DNA of 64,000 nt, taken from positions 13,237,001-13,301,000 of the forward strand of contig NC_089991.1 of the NCBI RefSeq assembly GCF_036417845.1, written 5' to 3'. The DNA comes from Apteryx mantelli. Its lineage: Eukaryota; Chordata; Aves; Apterygiformes; Apterygidae. Both the position numbers and the translations under genes were made by a program. The notes beneath the pieces are model-generated. The model made no database searches and was not told the DNA's origin. It saw only the letters and a program-made list of their open reading frames with translations. Each line of letters opens with the position of its first letter. Position 1 is the stretch's first letter. Shown here in pieces: positions 61,188 through 64,000 of the stretch.

Positions 61188-61371
61188 GTGCTGGGATCAG
61201 CATCGTCCCAGGGCAGCGGGATCCACATTGCCCCAGGCAGTGGGATCCACATTGCCCCAGGCAGCGGGATCCGCATCGCCCCAGGCAGCGGGATCCACAT
61301 TGCCCCAGGCAGCGGGATCTGCATCACCCCAGGCAGTGGGATCCACATCGCGCCGGGCAGCAGGATCGTGG
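61188..61371 (+). repeat. 24-bp minisatellite, about 7.5 copies
   Basis: Unit GCAGCGGGATCCACATTGCC plus CCAG. Six close copies start at 61213, 61237, 61261, 61285, 61309 and 61333, with degenerate copies at both ends. Because 24 is a multiple of three, all frames that lack a stop stay open: the minus frame repeats WIPLPGAM. This is not evidence of a gene. Confidence 0.92.
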
Positions 61372-64000
61372 GCCGCCAGCCTCAGCTCCATGTCCTGGGC
61401 TCTGCCTGCTGCCCCTCATGTGCATCCCCAGTCCCCATGGCAATAGCCAGCGGGAACGTGCCGGCACCTCATCCGTGACCTCTCCCGACCCGCCGCCACA
61501 ACATGGCCTGCCGGCGGCTTCGCTGGCAGCCTGGCCTGGGGGCAGGAAGAGCCGGGACGGCCCCGCTTGTCGTGGGAGTCAGGAGCGTTCGGAGAGAATG
61601 AGAGGAAGCGGCTGGGGTGGGGACCTTGCGCGGGAAGGCGGGTAGCGGGAGGGACGGCATTTTTCCTTGCCAGCGTCTTGGCTGCTTTGGTGTGAACTGC
61701 TATAAATCTACTCCTTATCTCGCAGACCATTTAATGTTTTCATGAAAAGAAAATAGTCTGCAGGAAAAAAAAGTTGATAAAATATCCCTTTGGCAGAGGG
61801 AGGAATGTGAAACGTCTCTAATCAGCGGGGTCTCTGCGGCGCTCCGGGGTCGGCGCGCTCCTGCAGGGCGGGGAGCTGGAAATGGCCGAGACGGAGCAAC
61901 ATCCCGACTCGGCTGGCCGAGAGCCTTCCCGGGGCCAGGCGCACGAATCAGGCTGCGTCTCCCCCAGTCTGGCAAAGCTCAAATCCACAGCTCCCCGTTG
62001 GTGATGAAAATAATAGGAGTGCGAGTCTGCTGGCAAATAGGGACCCGGACGAAGAGCATCTCTCCTCTTCCCACCCAGCTGGGGACCAGCAGTGCAGTCG
62101 CGCCCGGCTTTGCTGCCCGCCTGCCTTGCAGCACCCCCAACCGTGAGCATCGCTGGTGCTTGGACCCCCGTCAGGGGGACAAAAGGGCTGTAACCCCCCT
62201 CTGAGGGCAGCGCTGCTGAGAGGGGGGTGTCCGATGGGGGGGGAGCAATAGCACGCCCTGGGGATAGCTCGAGTCATGTCGTGCCAGAGGCTCGGACACG
62301 CCGCTGGGGACAAATTAAAACAAATACCGTCAGAAAGAATAAAAGTAGGAAGCTGGGGATAAACTAACCTCCTCATGGGAATACAAATATGAATTCAAAT
62401 CCTTCTTGGCTCTTATCCAGAGACAACAGGAGGGATTGGCCAGGTAGGAGCACTATTCCAGAGACTCGCACGTGGCTTAACACCTCGGACACCCGGTAGT
62501 CATCGTCTTCATCTGTACCAGCAAAGGGGTCACGTTGCTGATGACAGTCTGGGCTGGAGTCCTATAAACCATTGCACGGCTAGGAAATATTATTCCCCTG
62601 GAGAACTGGCCCGCTTACAAGTTGCTCATTTGATTTACAGCTGCAATAGCAAAGCCCGCAGGAACTTCCCGCAGCACAAAAACGATGCTCTGCCAGGTTG
62701 GGCGTCATGGCACGATCTCCCAGGGAAGCGCCGTGGCATCGCCCCTGCGAGCGGGCCGTGGTGCGGGCACCCTTTCGGTGCTGCTGCATGCCAGGGAGCG
62801 CAAGTCAGCGTGGAGTGGGCGAAGCTTGGCCACGAGCCACGTCATGAGGGAGCCAGCCCGCTCCTGGGACACAGCGCACTGTCGCTGCTCATCACCTCCC
62901 CACGGCATCAGGCGCATTTTGCTTATGCTCATATACCATCGAGGTAGCTAAGTCACTTCCGTGAGGTTTCTTTCTTCCTCCAAATATTTGGCGATATGAC
63001 TACAGTCAGCCCCACGTGCTCGTGCATCCCTCAGCAGGGCGAGGAGCGCATCCCCAGCGCGCCGGGAGCGAGTGCGTGCCGAGGGTGAGCCCCGCGTGCC
63101 AAAACCCCCCGAACACGGCAGCCTGGGGATGGCAGAGCTGCGTCATGGAGACATTTGAGACTTGGAGGCGAAGCTTCATGTCAAGGCAGAAAAACAAGAA
63201 AGCAAGAAAAAATGTGACTGTGAAGGGGATTTTTTGGGGTGGAGAGGAACAGTTTGCTCTGATTTTGAAATTTATTTTTTTCTTGCAATGCTTCATTTTA
63301 TATTCCAAGAGATCAGAAAGGCCATTTCAAATGAAAAATCAAACCCTTCTGTTTCAACACACTCCCCGGTCCAACGTCCTCACGCACAAACACACCCACA
63401 TACCAGCTTTCTTCCAAAAGACAATTCTGGTCCAGCTCATCCCATCTCCAGGCAGTATTTCTCTTTGGCCAACATCCCATTCCCGGGATCTGCAGCACCA
63501 TTACACGTCCCCCTGCCAGCTCTGCTCCGACCCCAGTCGGGGATACACACAGCCCCTCTCTGCAGGGAAACACATTTCTTGCATATCCATCATGTGGAAA
63601 TAGGATGTGCATTTCTGTGCCAAAACATGCACATATGCACATGCCAAAAATGTCTATACAGCTACACAGAGCAGCTTGTGTTTTGGTAGGTTGCACAATT
63701 TACTTTTGTTGGAAAGTTTTGGCACTACCTGCTAATTGCTGTTGGTGAGAAGTCATAAGTCACCCCAGCTTTCTGCTGAGAGCTAAAGCCGTGCACTGGC
63801 GCTTGTCATAGACACCAGCCTGCAGGAATCCGTTTGCTTCCAAGCCTCTCACCCTTCATTTTCACATCTACCTACATGCCAGGTCTCACCTTTCAGTGGG
63901 GCATCTCTGCACCTATCAAAGCCAAAAAAAAAAAAAAAAACAACCCAAAACCAAAGTTAGGGGCAACTTGGCTTGTGGCATGGTCTGGCAGCCCAGCTGA
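61372..64000. other. Non-coding right end, possible regulatory islands
   Basis: No exon of SYNPO or of the expected next gene NDST1 was recognised. AT-rich islands in GC-rich DNA at 61685-61825 (with CTATAAATCT and GATAAAATATC), 62285-62420 and 62950-63000 (palindrome CCAAATATTTGG at 62980-62991) look like candidate conserved elements, but no conservation could be tested. A 17-A run lies at 63924-63940. Confidence 0.4.
63924..63940 (+). repeat. Poly-A tract (17 A)
   Basis: A pure A run followed by a CAACCCAAAACCAAAG-type A/C-rich tail. No upstream retrogene or SINE body is recognisable. Confidence 0.85.

Noticed and set aside
61022-61348. Minus frame encoding repeats of WIPLPGAM
   Set aside because: Produced by the 24-bp minisatellite; no start context, splice site or similarity.
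1-64000. CRISPR arrays, operons, phage or endogenous viral elements
   Set aside because: The window is spliced vertebrate DNA. No direct-repeat/spacer arrays, long terminal repeats, or gag/pol/env-like frames were seen.

Overview
The window is vertebrate nuclear DNA, most likely from a bird. It has compact introns, a GC-rich right half with many long G/C homopolymers, no recognisable mammalian-type SINEs, and proteins close to but distinct from mammalian ones. The gene order DCTN4 - RBM22 - MYOZ3 - SYNPO is the conserved 5q33-type synteny block, seen here in reverse of the human map. All gene calls come from splicing the sequence by eye and comparing it with remembered human or mouse proteins. 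No database search was run.

Left to right: (1) 1-6334 (+) holds the last nine coding exons of DCTN4 (dynactin p62). The window opens in the final three codons of an optional microexon. A 3'UTR follows, with poly(A) candidates near 7.2 and 8.5 kb. (2) A CpG-rich promoter at about 8.56-8.89 kb starts RBM22 (+), complete in 11 coding exons (8891-15943) and 420 residues, the same length as the human protein. (3) MYOZ3 (-) lies tail to tail with RBM22. It has six coding exons between 25441 and 19127 and encodes 243 residues. (4) SYNPO (-) has an N-terminal exon at 48570-48102, a large exon at 36160-34239, and an alternative C-terminal exon at 32342-31539 reached from a splice donor inside the large exon. 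(5) 48.7-64 kb has no coding exon that I can support. It would be SYNPO 5' region and the spacer towards NDST1. It holds a CpG island next to the SYNPO coding exon, a good minus-strand CCAAT/GC-box/TATA promoter candidate near 60.45 kb, a 24-bp minisatellite, a Z-DNA-prone GT/GC tract and several poly-G runs.

Functionally the block mixes two housekeeping genes (DCTN4, a dynactin pointed-end subunit; RBM22, a spliceosomal RNA-binding protein) with two actin/alpha-actinin-linked genes (MYOZ3 at the striated-muscle Z-disc; SYNPO in podocytes, dendritic spines and muscle). Base composition changes with them: the DCTN4/RBM22 side is moderately AT-rich, the SYNPO side strongly GC-rich.

I found no new gene system. 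The items most worth checking are the DCTN4 microexon, the intra-exonic alternative splice of SYNPO, the candidate SYNPO promoters, a second long open frame in the SYNPO N-terminal exon, and a cryptic poly-C acceptor in the last RBM22 intron.
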